A stretch of DNA of 64,000 nt from Ardenticatenales bacterium (GTDB taxonomy: Bacteria > Chloroflexota > Anaerolineae > Promineifilales > Promineifilaceae), in the NCBI GenBank assembly GCA_020634575.1, contig JACKBM010000030.1:1-64000 (forward strand). Reading direction: 5' to 3'. The first letter of the stretch is position 1, and every line of letters starts with the position of its first letter. Of the stretch, positions 50,509 to 59,702 are shown piece after piece. A model generated the notes under the pieces. The model worked only from the letters and a program-made list of their open reading frames with translations. It was not told where the DNA came from and made no database searches. The translations under genes were made by a program, and so were the position numbers.

Positions 50509-52143
50509 ATGTTGCCAGACAGGATAGCACATTACGAAATCAAAGAGAAAGCTGGTGAAGGGGGAATGGCGCGTGTCTACAAGGCGTATGACACTCATTA
50601 TCGGCGCGATGTGGCTATCAAGATCATGTTGCGGCGCCATCTGGATAATGCCAATTTGCGCGTTCGTTTCAACCGGGAAGCGCAGACCATTGCCAAATTG
50701 AGCCATCCCACCATCGTGCCTCTGTACGATTATGGGGAATTTGGTGCAGAACGGCTGCCTTTTCTGGTGATGGGCTATATGCCCCGTGGCTCTTTAAAAG
50801 ATCGCATCAAGGGACCGATGCAGGTGAATGAGGTCCTGAAAGTGATGCAGCGAATCGGCCGGGCGCTGGATTATGCCCATAGCCTGGATGTTATTCATCG
50901 TGATATCAAGCCGGGCAATATCCTCTACAGCGCTGAAGATCACCCGCACCTGACGGATTTTGGCATTGCGTTGCTTAGCCAGGCCGGGGTGGCGGCGATC
51001 AATGGCGAAAGCGTGACGGTATTGAGCGGTGACAAGTTGCTGGTCGGTACGCCTCACTATATGTCGCCTGAACAGGCTCGCGGTGATGATCTGGATGCGC
51101 GCAGCGATGTTTATTCCCTGGGCGTTGTCCTGTTTGAGATGTTGACGGGCAAGCGGCCCTACGAGGACAAGACACCGCTGACGCCGCTGGCGATCATCAT
51201 GCGCCATGCCCAGTTCCCGATTCCTAATATCCTGGAGCATAATCCCGGTTTGCCGGAAGGCTACCGGCAGGTCATCGAAAAGGCGATTGCCAAGGATCGC
51301 GAGGATCGCTATGTCTCCGCCACGGAGATGATCGAGGATTTGCGGCAGAAGTCGCGCCCGGCGCAGCCTGTGGTGGTGCAAGCACCGGCCGGTACAACGC
51401 CTCAGCCTCCTGCTACGCCTGCCGCATCCAGCCCGCCCAAACGGCGGACCCCGCTGCTGGCACTTTTCGGCTTCGTCGGCCTGATTCTGCTGGTCGCCCT
51501 GTGTGGTGGCGGTGGCTACATGGCCTATTCCCAGGGCTGGCTGACGACTGACGCGACAGCGACCAGTTTGCCGGCAACCAGCACGGCGCTACCGGAGCCC
51601 ACCGAACCGGCTGCCGGCGTAGACGATGAAGCGGTCGAGGCGCCGACGCGCAGTAGTAATGTGGCGGCCACGGTCGGCGCGAGCGAAGCGAACCCGACCG
51701 CCATTCCGGGGACAGATAATCCCAAGGAAACGCCGATTCTGCGGCCGACGTTGGCCATTTTGCCAACCGCCACGCAGCCGGTGCAATCTGGTTCGGGCAG
51801 CCAGACGCTTTTTCTGCGCAATCTGACGAACTGCAATCCCGGCCAGATCGCTGAGTTTCGCCCAGGTGACCAGGTCGGTTTTGAATGGCGTTGGACAGAC
51901 AGTCTGGCGCCGGGTGAATATGTTGAAATTCGGGTCGGACCGGCCGGTCGCGACCCGTTACCCATTGTCGGTGGCCAGCTACCGCTGTCACTGGCTAATG
52001 GCGAAAACTGGTTCCAGCGTCTGCAAGTGACCAGTTTTTATGTGAGTGGTGTGGTTGAATACGAATGGCAGGTGGCCCACATGGCGGCGGATGAATCGAT
52101 CATCCATTTGTCCGCCCGGGGCTGCCTGAATGTTTTACCCTGA
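50509..52143 (+). CDS. Receptor-type Ser/Thr protein kinase 1 (no FHA)
   Basis: 544-aa Hanks-type kinase. Residues ~8-265 hold the kinase: GEGGMARVY (P-loop), VAIKIML (Lys), VIHRDIKPGN, DFGIALL, GTPHYMSPEQA and DVYSLGVVLFEM, all catalytic residues intact. A single TM segment (LLALFGFVGLILLVALCGGGG, about 314-335) follows. Next come a Thr/Pro/Glu linker and a C-terminal extracellular Ig-like domain (about 432-544) with two Cys (NLTNCNPG and ARGCLNV). It is the first gene after the structural operon terminator and precedes two larger kinases. Confidence 0.93.
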   Translation: MLPDRIAHYEIKEKAGEGGMARVYKAYDTHYRRDVAIKIMLRRHLDNANLRVRFNREAQTIAKLSHPTIVPLYDYGEFGAERLPFLVMGYMPRGSLKDRIKGPMQVNEVLKVMQRIGRALDYAHSLDVIHRDIKPGNILYSAEDHPHLTDFGIALLSQAGVAAINGESVTVLSGDKLLVGTPHYMSPEQARGDDLDARSDVYSLGVVLFEMLTGKRPYEDKTPLTPLAIIMRHAQFPIPNILEHNPGLPEGYRQVIEKAIAKDREDRYVSATEMIEDLRQKSRPAQPVVVQAPAGTTPQPPATPAASSPPKRRTPLLALFGFVGLILLVALCGGGGYMAYSQGWLTTDATATSLPATSTALPEPTEPAAGVDDEAVEAPTRSSNVAATVGASEANPTAIPGTDNPKETPILRPTLAILPTATQPVQSGSGSQTLFLRNLTNCNPGQIAEFRPGDQVGFEWRWTDSLAPGEYVEIRVGPAGRDPLPIVGGQLPLSLANGENWFQRLQVTSFYVSGVVEYEWQVAHMAADESIIHLSARGCLNVLP

Positions 52144-52234
52144 TGAGCTGGCCGCCAGCATGGCGGAATGTCGCCTGGCGGCTCGTTTATCAGGGAGAGC
52201 ACAGGGGCGACCCTGAATTGTAGGACGATTTTTC

Positions 52235-55200
52235 ATGTCTAACCTTGTTGGCCAACAGATAGAACAATATCAGATCCAGAAGCTTCTCGGCGAAGGCGGG
52301 ATGGGATCGGTCTATCAAGCCTATGATCTGAACCTGGCGCGCATTGTGGCGCTGAAAGTGACGCATCCCCAGCTGGCCCGCCAGCCGCAGTTCCAACAAC
52401 GCTTCATGCAGGAAGCGCGCGCGGCGGCCCGGTTGAAACATCCTTCCATTGTCGATATCTACCATTTTGGCACCTATCGCGACATGCTCTACATGGTGAT
52501 GGAGTTTGTCGAAGGCGCCAGCCTGGGCGCTTATATCCGCCAGTTACAGCGGTCCGGTCAGGTTATTGAGCTGCGGGAGACGCTGTTCATCCTGGCTCAG
52601 GTCGCTGAGGCGCTGGGTTACGCGCACCGGCAGGGGGTGGTTCACCGGGATATCAAGCCGGACAATGTGCTGCTGCGCAAGCTGGATGACCCGGAGCAAC
52701 CGGGCCAGCCGCCAATCCGCGCCAAGGTGACGGATTTTGGTCTGGCCAAACTGTTGGAAGGCGGGCTGGAGACGGCGACAGGTACCTTTATGGGTACGCT
52801 GCCGTACATGTCCCCGGAACAATGCCTGGGCCAGGAGCTGGATGGTCGTTCTGACCTCTACTCGCTGGGAGTGATGTTGTTCCAGATGGCGACCGGCCGG
52901 TTGCCATTTGATATCCGCACACCCACCGAAGCGGTCATGAAACATATGAAAGAGGCGCCGCCCGCGCCGCGGACCATTAACCCCGGCCTGCCGCGCCCGG
53001 TAGAGCGGGTGATTGAGCAGTCGCTGGCCAAAAGCCCCGGCGACCGCTACGCCACGGGCAGCGAGTTTGCCCGGGCCATGCGGAGCGTGATGGGCGAGCT
53101 GACCTCAGCCGATGTGACCCAATTTGCCGCCGGCAACACCGTCATGAGCCTCATGACCCAGTTGGATACGGGTTCCGCGGCCCCCATGCCCAGCCGCATG
53201 GGCGCGGACCTGACGGCGCCCCCCGGTTCCGAGCAACTGATCATCACCCGCAAAGGGCAGGAGCCGCGCTCCTATCCGCTGGACCGTGAATCTTTCACGA
53301 TTGGCCGAACCCAGGAAAATGACATTGTCCTGAACGTGTCCGGCGTCTCACGCCAACATGCCAAGATCGAACGGAGCGGTGCCGGCTTCACGGTAACGGA
53401 CCTCAACAGCACCAACGGCTCGTTTCTGGACGACCAGAAGTTACTGCCCGGCATCCCGGAGCCCTGGGATAGTGGCCGGATGTTGCGGATTGGCTCCTAC
53501 TTCCTGAGCTGGCGCCGTGGCGCCGGGGCAGCCCCGGCGGCGGGCGCGATCTCGCCGGGCCAACTGCCGGTTCAGAAGCCGCCGATTGCCGAGGCGCCAA
53601 CTTACTCGCCAGGTCAGGGCCAGGGCACTTACGCGGCGACACAACCGGCCGGTCCCAGCCGCCCCGTCCCTGTCGGCGCCACCCAGATGCTGAGCCGCAG
53701 CGGTGAAATGAGCCTCACCATCAACCCGACCAATGTCAAGGTTGAGCCGGGCGGTCGCCAGATCATCCAGGTAGACCTGCTCAATACCGGGGCAACGGTG
53801 GACCATTTTATGGTCAACGTTCACGGCATCCCGGCTGATTGGTACACAGAGCCGGGCAATGCGGTCCATCTGATGCCTGGCGCCTCGTCGATGGTATCCG
53901 TTACTTTCCACCCGCCACGCCAGAGCAGCACCCGGGCGGGTGACTATGATTATGAGATTGTGGCGCGTTCGCAGTCCCGGCCCAACGAATCGGCGTCGGT
54001 GACCGGCCGGTTGACGGTTGGCGCTTTCCACGATTTCCGCACCGATATGCGGCCGGCGACGGTGCGCAGCGGCCGCAATGTGCGCCTCCTGGTGCAGAAC
54101 ACGGGGAATGCGCCGATGAGCTATGTGGCCATCGCCCGCGATCCGTCGGACACCATTCAGTTTGAGGGCAACAATCGCCGGCTGGAAGTGCAGCCGGGTG
54201 AGCGGCAGACGGCGGATATCCGCGTCTCCGCCGCCAAACGCCCCTTCATCGGCAGTACCACCACCCAGCCATTCTCGGTGGAGCTAGCGGCCGGGGACGG
54301 TGCCCAAAAGGCCCAGCAGGGGCAGCTGCAGATCCGGCCGATCCTGCCGACCTGGATTATTCCCCTGGCGGCCTTCTTCCTGATTGGCCTCTGTGCCATT
54401 TCTCTGTTTGGCATCAATTTCTACCGTAACCTGCAGAATGACAATGCCACGCTGACGGCTGAGTTTGTCGCTAACATCAACCTGGCGACCGCTGATGTGC
54501 TGACGCGCCAGTTTGAGGAGCAGCAAGTCGCGGCTCAGGAAGAACAGGCGCAAAATGCGACCGCCACCGCCCTCTACCTCACCGCCCAGGCGGAAGGGGA
54601 TGATGACAACGACGGTCTCAGCAACAACCAGGAAGCGGCCCTCGGCACCCAGCCGGACAATCCCGATACCGATGGCGATGGTCTCTCCGATGGTGAAGAG
54701 GTCAACCGGTACGGCACCCAGCCCAAGAACATCGACACCGATGGTGATGGTCTGGTAGATGGCGCCGAGGTGGAAGCGGGGACCAGCCCCATCAACCCGG
54801 ACTCCGACGGCGATGGTGTGCCCGACGGCCTGGACGATCAGCCATTGGCCACGCCCATTCCAACCGATACACCGACCGGAACGCCGACGCCAACGACAGA
54901 ACCGACGGAGACGTTCACACCCACGCCGACAACCGAATTCACGCCGACACCAACCGCCACCGTAACGCCGACGGCGACGGCAACCGAGCCTCTTGAGCAG
55001 GACCGCAGCAGCGAAGTTTCGGTGGTCAATAACCGGACCATCTACTACATTCGGCTGACCGAGCCGGGGCTTATCACCGTCAATGCTTCCTGGACAGGTG
55101 CGCAAAGCCAGTTGAGCTTGCTTATCAACGGGCCGGGTCAGCAAGGATTCTACGCCCGCCAGGATGGCTCCAGCGAGCTGTCGGTGAGCTACCAGGTCAC

Positions 55201-55618
55201 GGCGGATGACTTCGATGATGGTGATGAATGGCGGGTGACGGTGGCCAGCTTCGGCAGCGACCGGGCCGATGGCACGATTACGATTTCGTACCCCAGCGGT
55301 TCGACCGATGGTGCCTTTGAAACGACCTTTGTCGTGGTGCCCAGTTCAGGTTCAGCGGTGAAGGTGCTGGTCTTAAATGATGCCGGCCCCATCGAGGCTG
55401 AGGCCGAGTGGAACGGTGATCCCAACAGCCTGGCGCTGATCGTCAATGGCCCGGGGCAGGTTAACGCTTATGCGCGCCAGGATAGCGACAGCCCGGTTTC
55501 TGTAAATTACACGGTGACTGCGTCTGACTTTTCGGCCGGTGATTACTGGCGGGTTAGTCTGACCACCTTTAGCGTCATAGACAGCCTGACGGCAACTATG
55601 ACATTGACACATCCGTAG
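52235..55618 (+). CDS. Receptor-type Ser/Thr kinase 2 with FHA, Ig-like, TM and Ca-repeat domains
   Basis: 1127 aa. Domains in order: kinase (about 10-265; GEGGMGSVY, VVHRDIKPDN, DFGLAKL, intact) and FHA (about 345-425; FTIGRTQEND, VSRQHAKIE, NSTNGSF). Two Ig-like/NEW3-type domains follow (about 490-700), then TM (WIIPLAAFFLIGLCAISLFG, about 706-727). Beyond the TM are thrombospondin-type-3-like calcium repeats (DTDGDGLSDGEEV-type, about 790-868), a Thr/Pro linker, and two tandem ~95-residue beta domains at the C-terminus. The topology puts kinase, FHA and the Ig-like domains in the cytoplasm and the Ca-repeats outside. It is paralogous to kinase 3 up to the Ca-repeats. Confidence 0.92.
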   Translation: MSNLVGQQIEQYQIQKLLGEGGMGSVYQAYDLNLARIVALKVTHPQLARQPQFQQRFMQEARAAARLKHPSIVDIYHFGTYRDMLYMVMEFVEGASLGAYIRQLQRSGQVIELRETLFILAQVAEALGYAHRQGVVHRDIKPDNVLLRKLDDPEQPGQPPIRAKVTDFGLAKLLEGGLETATGTFMGTLPYMSPEQCLGQELDGRSDLYSLGVMLFQMATGRLPFDIRTPTEAVMKHMKEAPPAPRTINPGLPRPVERVIEQSLAKSPGDRYATGSEFARAMRSVMGELTSADVTQFAAGNTVMSLMTQLDTGSAAPMPSRMGADLTAPPGSEQLIITRKGQEPRSYPLDRESFTIGRTQENDIVLNVSGVSRQHAKIERSGAGFTVTDLNSTNGSFLDDQKLLPGIPEPWDSGRMLRIGSYFLSWRRGAGAAPAAGAISPGQLPVQKPPIAEAPTYSPGQGQGTYAATQPAGPSRPVPVGATQMLSRSGEMSLTINPTNVKVEPGGRQIIQVDLLNTGATVDHFMVNVHGIPADWYTEPGNAVHLMPGASSMVSVTFHPPRQSSTRAGDYDYEIVARSQSRPNESASVTGRLTVGAFHDFRTDMRPATVRSGRNVRLLVQNTGNAPMSYVAIARDPSDTIQFEGNNRRLEVQPGERQTADIRVSAAKRPFIGSTTTQPFSVELAAGDGAQKAQQGQLQIRPILPTWIIPLAAFFLIGLCAISLFGINFYRNLQNDNATLTAEFVANINLATADVLTRQFEEQQVAAQEEQAQNATATALYLTAQAEGDDDNDGLSNNQEAALGTQPDNPDTDGDGLSDGEEVNRYGTQPKNIDTDGDGLVDGAEVEAGTSPINPDSDGDGVPDGLDDQPLATPIPTDTPTGTPTPTTEPTETFTPTPTTEFTPTPTATVTPTATATEPLEQDRSSEVSVVNNRTIYYIRLTEPGLITVNASWTGAQSQLSLLINGPGQQGFYARQDGSSELSVSYQVTADDFDDGDEWRVTVASFGSDRADGTITISYPSGSTDGAFETTFVVVPSSGSAVKVLVLNDAGPIEAEAEWNGDPNSLALIVNGPGQVNAYARQDSDSPVSVNYTVTASDFSAGDYWRVSLTTFSVIDSLTATMTLTHP

Positions 55619-55712
55619 GCAGGCGGCAGGGGGAATAGTAGGCTGGTCCCCCTGCCGTAAAATTCACGCCCTTTCTGCTCTGCTGCCGGTGGGATGCTGA
55701 TACAATTTGCTT

Positions 55713-58700
55713 ATGCCAAATTTGATCGGGACCCAATTGGACCAATATCGTCTGGATTCGTTGCTGGGCGAAGGGGGTATGGGAGCCGTATACCGGGCTT
55801 ATGACATCAACCTGGCGCGTACAGTCGCCGTCAAGGTGATGCATTCGCACCTGGCCCAGCAACGTCAATTTCAGCGCCGCTTTATGACGGAGGCTCGAGC
55901 TGCGGCTCGCCTCAAGCATCCTTCAATCGTCGATATCTATCATTTCGGCAATCAGCTGGGCATGCTCTACATGGTGATGGAGTATGTGCAGGGCTTGAGC
56001 CTGGGCGCCTACATTCGCCGGCTGCATCAGAGTGGCCAGGTCATTGAGCTGCGCGAGACGCTGCTCATGCTGGCCCAGGTGGCTGACGCCCTCGGCTACG
56101 CGCACCGGCAAGGTGTCGTCCATCGGGATATCAAGCCAGATAATATTTTGCTCGCCCGCCTTGACGAGCCGGATGAGGAAAGTGAGATCCCCTTACGCGC
56201 CAAGGTGACAGATTTTGGCCTGGCCAGACTGGTTGAAGGCGAACAAATCACGGCGACGGGGACATTTATGGGCACGCTGCCCTACATGTCGCCGGAGCAA
56301 TGTCTGGGGCAGGAGCTGGATGGGCGTTCCGATCTGTATTCGCTGGGCGTGATGTTGTATGAGCTGACTACCGGCCGGTTACCCTTTGACATCCGCACCC
56401 CCACCGATGCCGTCGTCAAACATATGGAATCGGAACCGCTGCCGCCGCGGGAAGCCAATCCGCAGCTGCCGTCGGTGATTGAAGCTGTCATCCTCAAGGC
56501 AATCGCCCGTGACCCGGCCCAGCGTTTTGCCACCGGTGGTCACATGTCGCGTGTTCTGCGCGCCGCCGCCGGCAAATTGACGGCCAACGAAGTTACCCGC
56601 TTCAGCGCTGTTGGTCCAATCTCCAGCCTGGTGACGGAACTCCAGCACGAGGCAGCCCCCATCCCCACGCAGATGGGTGATGAGTTGACCTTGCCACCGG
56701 GTAAATGCCAGCTTATCGTCGCCCGCAAAGGGGAAAAGCCGCGCCGCATCGAAATGAGCGGCGATACGATCCATATCGGGCGTACCAATGATAACCAGGT
56801 TGTGCTGACGCAGTCCGGCATTTCCCGGCAGCATGCCCGGGTGGAACGGACACCGGCCGGTTGGCAGATTACCGACCTGGGCAGCACCAACGGAACTTTT
56901 CTGGATCGGCAGAAATTGCTATCTGGTATTCCGGAATTGTGGGAAGAAGGGACACCGGTACGGATTGGTCCCTTTTTCATGACCTGGCGCGAGACGGGGC
57001 CGGCGGAGATAGCACCGGCCAGCAACGGTCGCGAAAACAGCTCCACCTACCTGGCCAATCGGCGTGCTGCGCTCAGCAATGAGGCGTCGCAAATCTTTAG
57101 CCAATCCGGCCGCCTCAGCCTGATCCTGGAGCCAAACCTGGTCAAAGTAACGCCAGGTGAGCGAGCTGACGTCAACCTGGAACTATTCAACCAGGGTTCC
57201 GCCGTTGATCATTTTAAGGTGGTGATAACTGAGCTGCCCGGCGAATGGTTTACCCTGGCCCAGGACTCTATCCAGCTGATGCCGGGTTCCCATGCGACCC
57301 TCTCGTTCACTATCCATCCGCCACGCAGCCCCAGCGCCGGCGTAGGCAAGCATCGCTATCAGATTGAGGTCCGTTCAACCAGCAATACGCTGGAGTCAGC
57401 GGCTGTGACCGGACAGGTGGAGATATCGCCTTTTGCCGAATTTTCTACCGACTTGCGGCCCGCGCAACTGCCCCATGGCAGTGTGGCTCAGCTGGTGGTG
57501 CAGAATAATGGCAACGCCCCGGCCAATTACAGCATCGTCGGGCGTGATCCAAGTGAGCAAATCTTGTTCATGGCTGCAGAGGAGAAAGTCTCCGTCCTGC
57601 CCGGCGAACGGCGTGTTGTTGATATTCAGATCAACGGCCGGCAGCAGCCCCTGTTTGGCCGGCAGCAGCAGCTACCTTTTTCCCTCCATGTGTTGCCCAT
57701 TGGCGATGCGGCAGAGCTGCAGAGTGGTCAATCCTTGCCTGGTTTGCTGGATGTGCGGCCGCGGCTGCCGCGCTGGCTGCTGCCCGTTGGTATCGGTCTG
57801 CTCATATTTCTCTGCTTGATCGCCATCGGCGCCTCCGTCTTCTTTAACGAACGGACCAATACGGCCAGTCTGACGGCAACCGCCGCCTTCGTGGCTGATA
57901 TTTCCCTGACTCAGGAAAGCGATGTTGACGGCGATGGCCTCACCTTTGCGGAAGAAACCCGCCTCAATACCAACCCTGACGTCGCGGATAGCGACAACGA
58001 TGGCGTCGACGATGGTGCCGAGGTGGCGGCCGGTCTTGATCCCAACGACCCGGATGGCGATGATGACGGCCTGAATGACGGTGACGAGTTGGCGCGTGGC
58101 ACTGACCCGAAGCGTGTCGATTCAGATGGTGATGGTATTGGCGACGGAGAAGAAGTGCTGGGCGGCACGGACCCAACCAAGGCGGATACAGATGGCGATG
58201 GTCTGGATGATGGCGAAGACCCGGACCCGGGCCAGGCCCCCACACTGACTCCCACACCCATTCCTGACCCGCCCACGAATACGCCGGCGCCCAACACAGC
58301 CACACCGACCGATACGCCAACGGCAACGCCGTCGCCGACCATGACGGCCACTTCCAACATCCCGCCGCCCGGGCCGCCGCCGGCGGCTATTCCGGCTGAA
58401 GTTGCCTACATCGACGATGGCAACCTCTATTTCATGGTGTTGGGTAGCGCTGGTGGTGAGTTGTACGAGGTCCTGGATGAACGGCAGTTGACCAATGGTA
58501 ACAACACCGTGGCCGCGGCCATATCGCCCGATGGCGCCTATGTAGCCGTCCTGAATGTCTTTTTCCAGCAATACGAGCTGGCGGTGGTCTCCAGCGACGG
58601 CTCCAGCTTTAGTAGCCTGGTGGCGCCGGCCGATCTCTACACCGGCGACTTTGACCCGCCTGAAGAAGGTGTTACCCGCACGATCCAGCAGATCGCCTGG

Positions 58701-59564
58701 GCACCGGATGGCGAGACCATTCTGTTCAACACCGTTGGCAACTTCCAGTTTGGTGCGGTGCCGCAATCAGATCTGTGGACGGTCACGCTGGACGGAGAGC
58801 TGACTGAGCTATTTGCCCCATTTGAAGCCGGCGCATTTGCCATATCCGCCAAGGGCGAACTATTGATCGCCACGGATAGCGAACTATTCCGTACCGACCT
58901 GACCCGTAGCTTCAATGAAACATTGTTGTCCTTTGTCCCGGTGGTTACCTATTCGGAATATGTTTACCAGCCGCAGCCGGTCTGGACAGCGGATGGGGAG
59001 ATGGCGTATCTGGTCTTGCCAAGCAGTGATCCGCTGGCTGACAATCCATTTGTGGATTTGTGGCAGATACCGGCCGGTGGTGCAGCAGAGCTGGCTGGCA
59101 CCATCCTCAACAGCAGCTTCACGCTGGCCGATCATTATCTACTGTCTGCCACTGGTGCGCTGGCCTATGTTCAGCAGCCCCAGGATGACCCGGATATCAA
59201 CCTGCTTTACTTCGGGCCGGCTGATGCTCTGCTAGAATATGACAGTGGTACCCAGTTGCAGCTATTTGGCTGGAGTCCGGCCGGTGAGCGGCTCCTGTAT
59301 GCTGAGAGTGGGGATGGCAGTTGGGCCGACGCCGATTTGAATTTCCGGATCGCTGATCAGGATGGGAATGTGGATGCCTACTTTACCGGATTGGGCGCAT
59401 TCCGGGCGGGCTATTGGCTGACCGAGAGCCAATTCCTGCTGGTCGCCAGCGAGGATGGCCAGGCAGCGACGATCTACATCGCCAACCTGGAAGGCGCCAT
59501 TGCCAGCCTGAAGCTGATTCAGCTGGAGCCGGGGTTAGTAGTGGATGTCCATCTGCCCGGCTAA
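55713..59564 (+). CDS. Receptor-type Ser/Thr kinase 3 with FHA, TM, Ca-repeats and beta-propeller
   Basis: 1283 aa with the same cytoplasmic architecture as kinase 2: intact kinase (GEGGMGAVY, VVHRDIKPDN, DFGLARL) and FHA (IHIGRTNDNQ, ISRQHARVE, GSTNGTF). Ig-like domains and a TM segment follow (WLLPVGIGLLIFLCLIAIGA, about 687-706). Outside, longer calcium repeats (VDGDGLTFAEE, DSDGDGIGDGEE; about 736-838) and a Pro/Thr linker lead to a ~390-residue WD40/TolB-like propeller (AAISPDGAYVAVLN, AWAPDGETILFNT, LFGWSPAGERLLY). Kinases 2 and 3 thus share the signalling half but differ in the sensor. ATG 55713 is chosen over TTG 55707. Confidence 0.92.
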   Translation: MPNLIGTQLDQYRLDSLLGEGGMGAVYRAYDINLARTVAVKVMHSHLAQQRQFQRRFMTEARAAARLKHPSIVDIYHFGNQLGMLYMVMEYVQGLSLGAYIRRLHQSGQVIELRETLLMLAQVADALGYAHRQGVVHRDIKPDNILLARLDEPDEESEIPLRAKVTDFGLARLVEGEQITATGTFMGTLPYMSPEQCLGQELDGRSDLYSLGVMLYELTTGRLPFDIRTPTDAVVKHMESEPLPPREANPQLPSVIEAVILKAIARDPAQRFATGGHMSRVLRAAAGKLTANEVTRFSAVGPISSLVTELQHEAAPIPTQMGDELTLPPGKCQLIVARKGEKPRRIEMSGDTIHIGRTNDNQVVLTQSGISRQHARVERTPAGWQITDLGSTNGTFLDRQKLLSGIPELWEEGTPVRIGPFFMTWRETGPAEIAPASNGRENSSTYLANRRAALSNEASQIFSQSGRLSLILEPNLVKVTPGERADVNLELFNQGSAVDHFKVVITELPGEWFTLAQDSIQLMPGSHATLSFTIHPPRSPSAGVGKHRYQIEVRSTSNTLESAAVTGQVEISPFAEFSTDLRPAQLPHGSVAQLVVQNNGNAPANYSIVGRDPSEQILFMAAEEKVSVLPGERRVVDIQINGRQQPLFGRQQQLPFSLHVLPIGDAAELQSGQSLPGLLDVRPRLPRWLLPVGIGLLIFLCLIAIGASVFFNERTNTASLTATAAFVADISLTQESDVDGDGLTFAEETRLNTNPDVADSDNDGVDDGAEVAAGLDPNDPDGDDDGLNDGDELARGTDPKRVDSDGDGIGDGEEVLGGTDPTKADTDGDGLDDGEDPDPGQAPTLTPTPIPDPPTNTPAPNTATPTDTPTATPSPTMTATSNIPPPGPPPAAIPAEVAYIDDGNLYFMVLGSAGGELYEVLDERQLTNGNNTVAAAISPDGAYVAVLNVFFQQYELAVVSSDGSSFSSLVAPADLYTGDFDPPEEGVTRTIQQIAWAPDGETILFNTVGNFQFGAVPQSDLWTVTLDGELTELFAPFEAGAFAISAKGELLIATDSELFRTDLTRSFNETLLSFVPVVTYSEYVYQPQPVWTADGEMAYLVLPSSDPLADNPFVDLWQIPAGGAAELAGTILNSSFTLADHYLLSATGALAYVQQPQDDPDINLLYFGPADALLEYDSGTQLQLFGWSPAGERLLYAESGDGSWADADLNFRIADQDGNVDAYFTGLGAFRAGYWLTESQFLLVASEDGQAATIYIANLEGAIASLKLIQLEPGLVVDVHLPG

Positions 59565-59702
59565 GGCGGCAACACGCTGATCCCTGGTGGTCGTTACCGC
59601 CAGTGTGCCCATCAGAATCAGGCAGTTGCGGCAGCAGGGCCAAATAGCTGGAAGTTAGCTCGATTCCCGAGTAGAATTAAACGGAGAAACAGCGAGGGGA
59701 GT

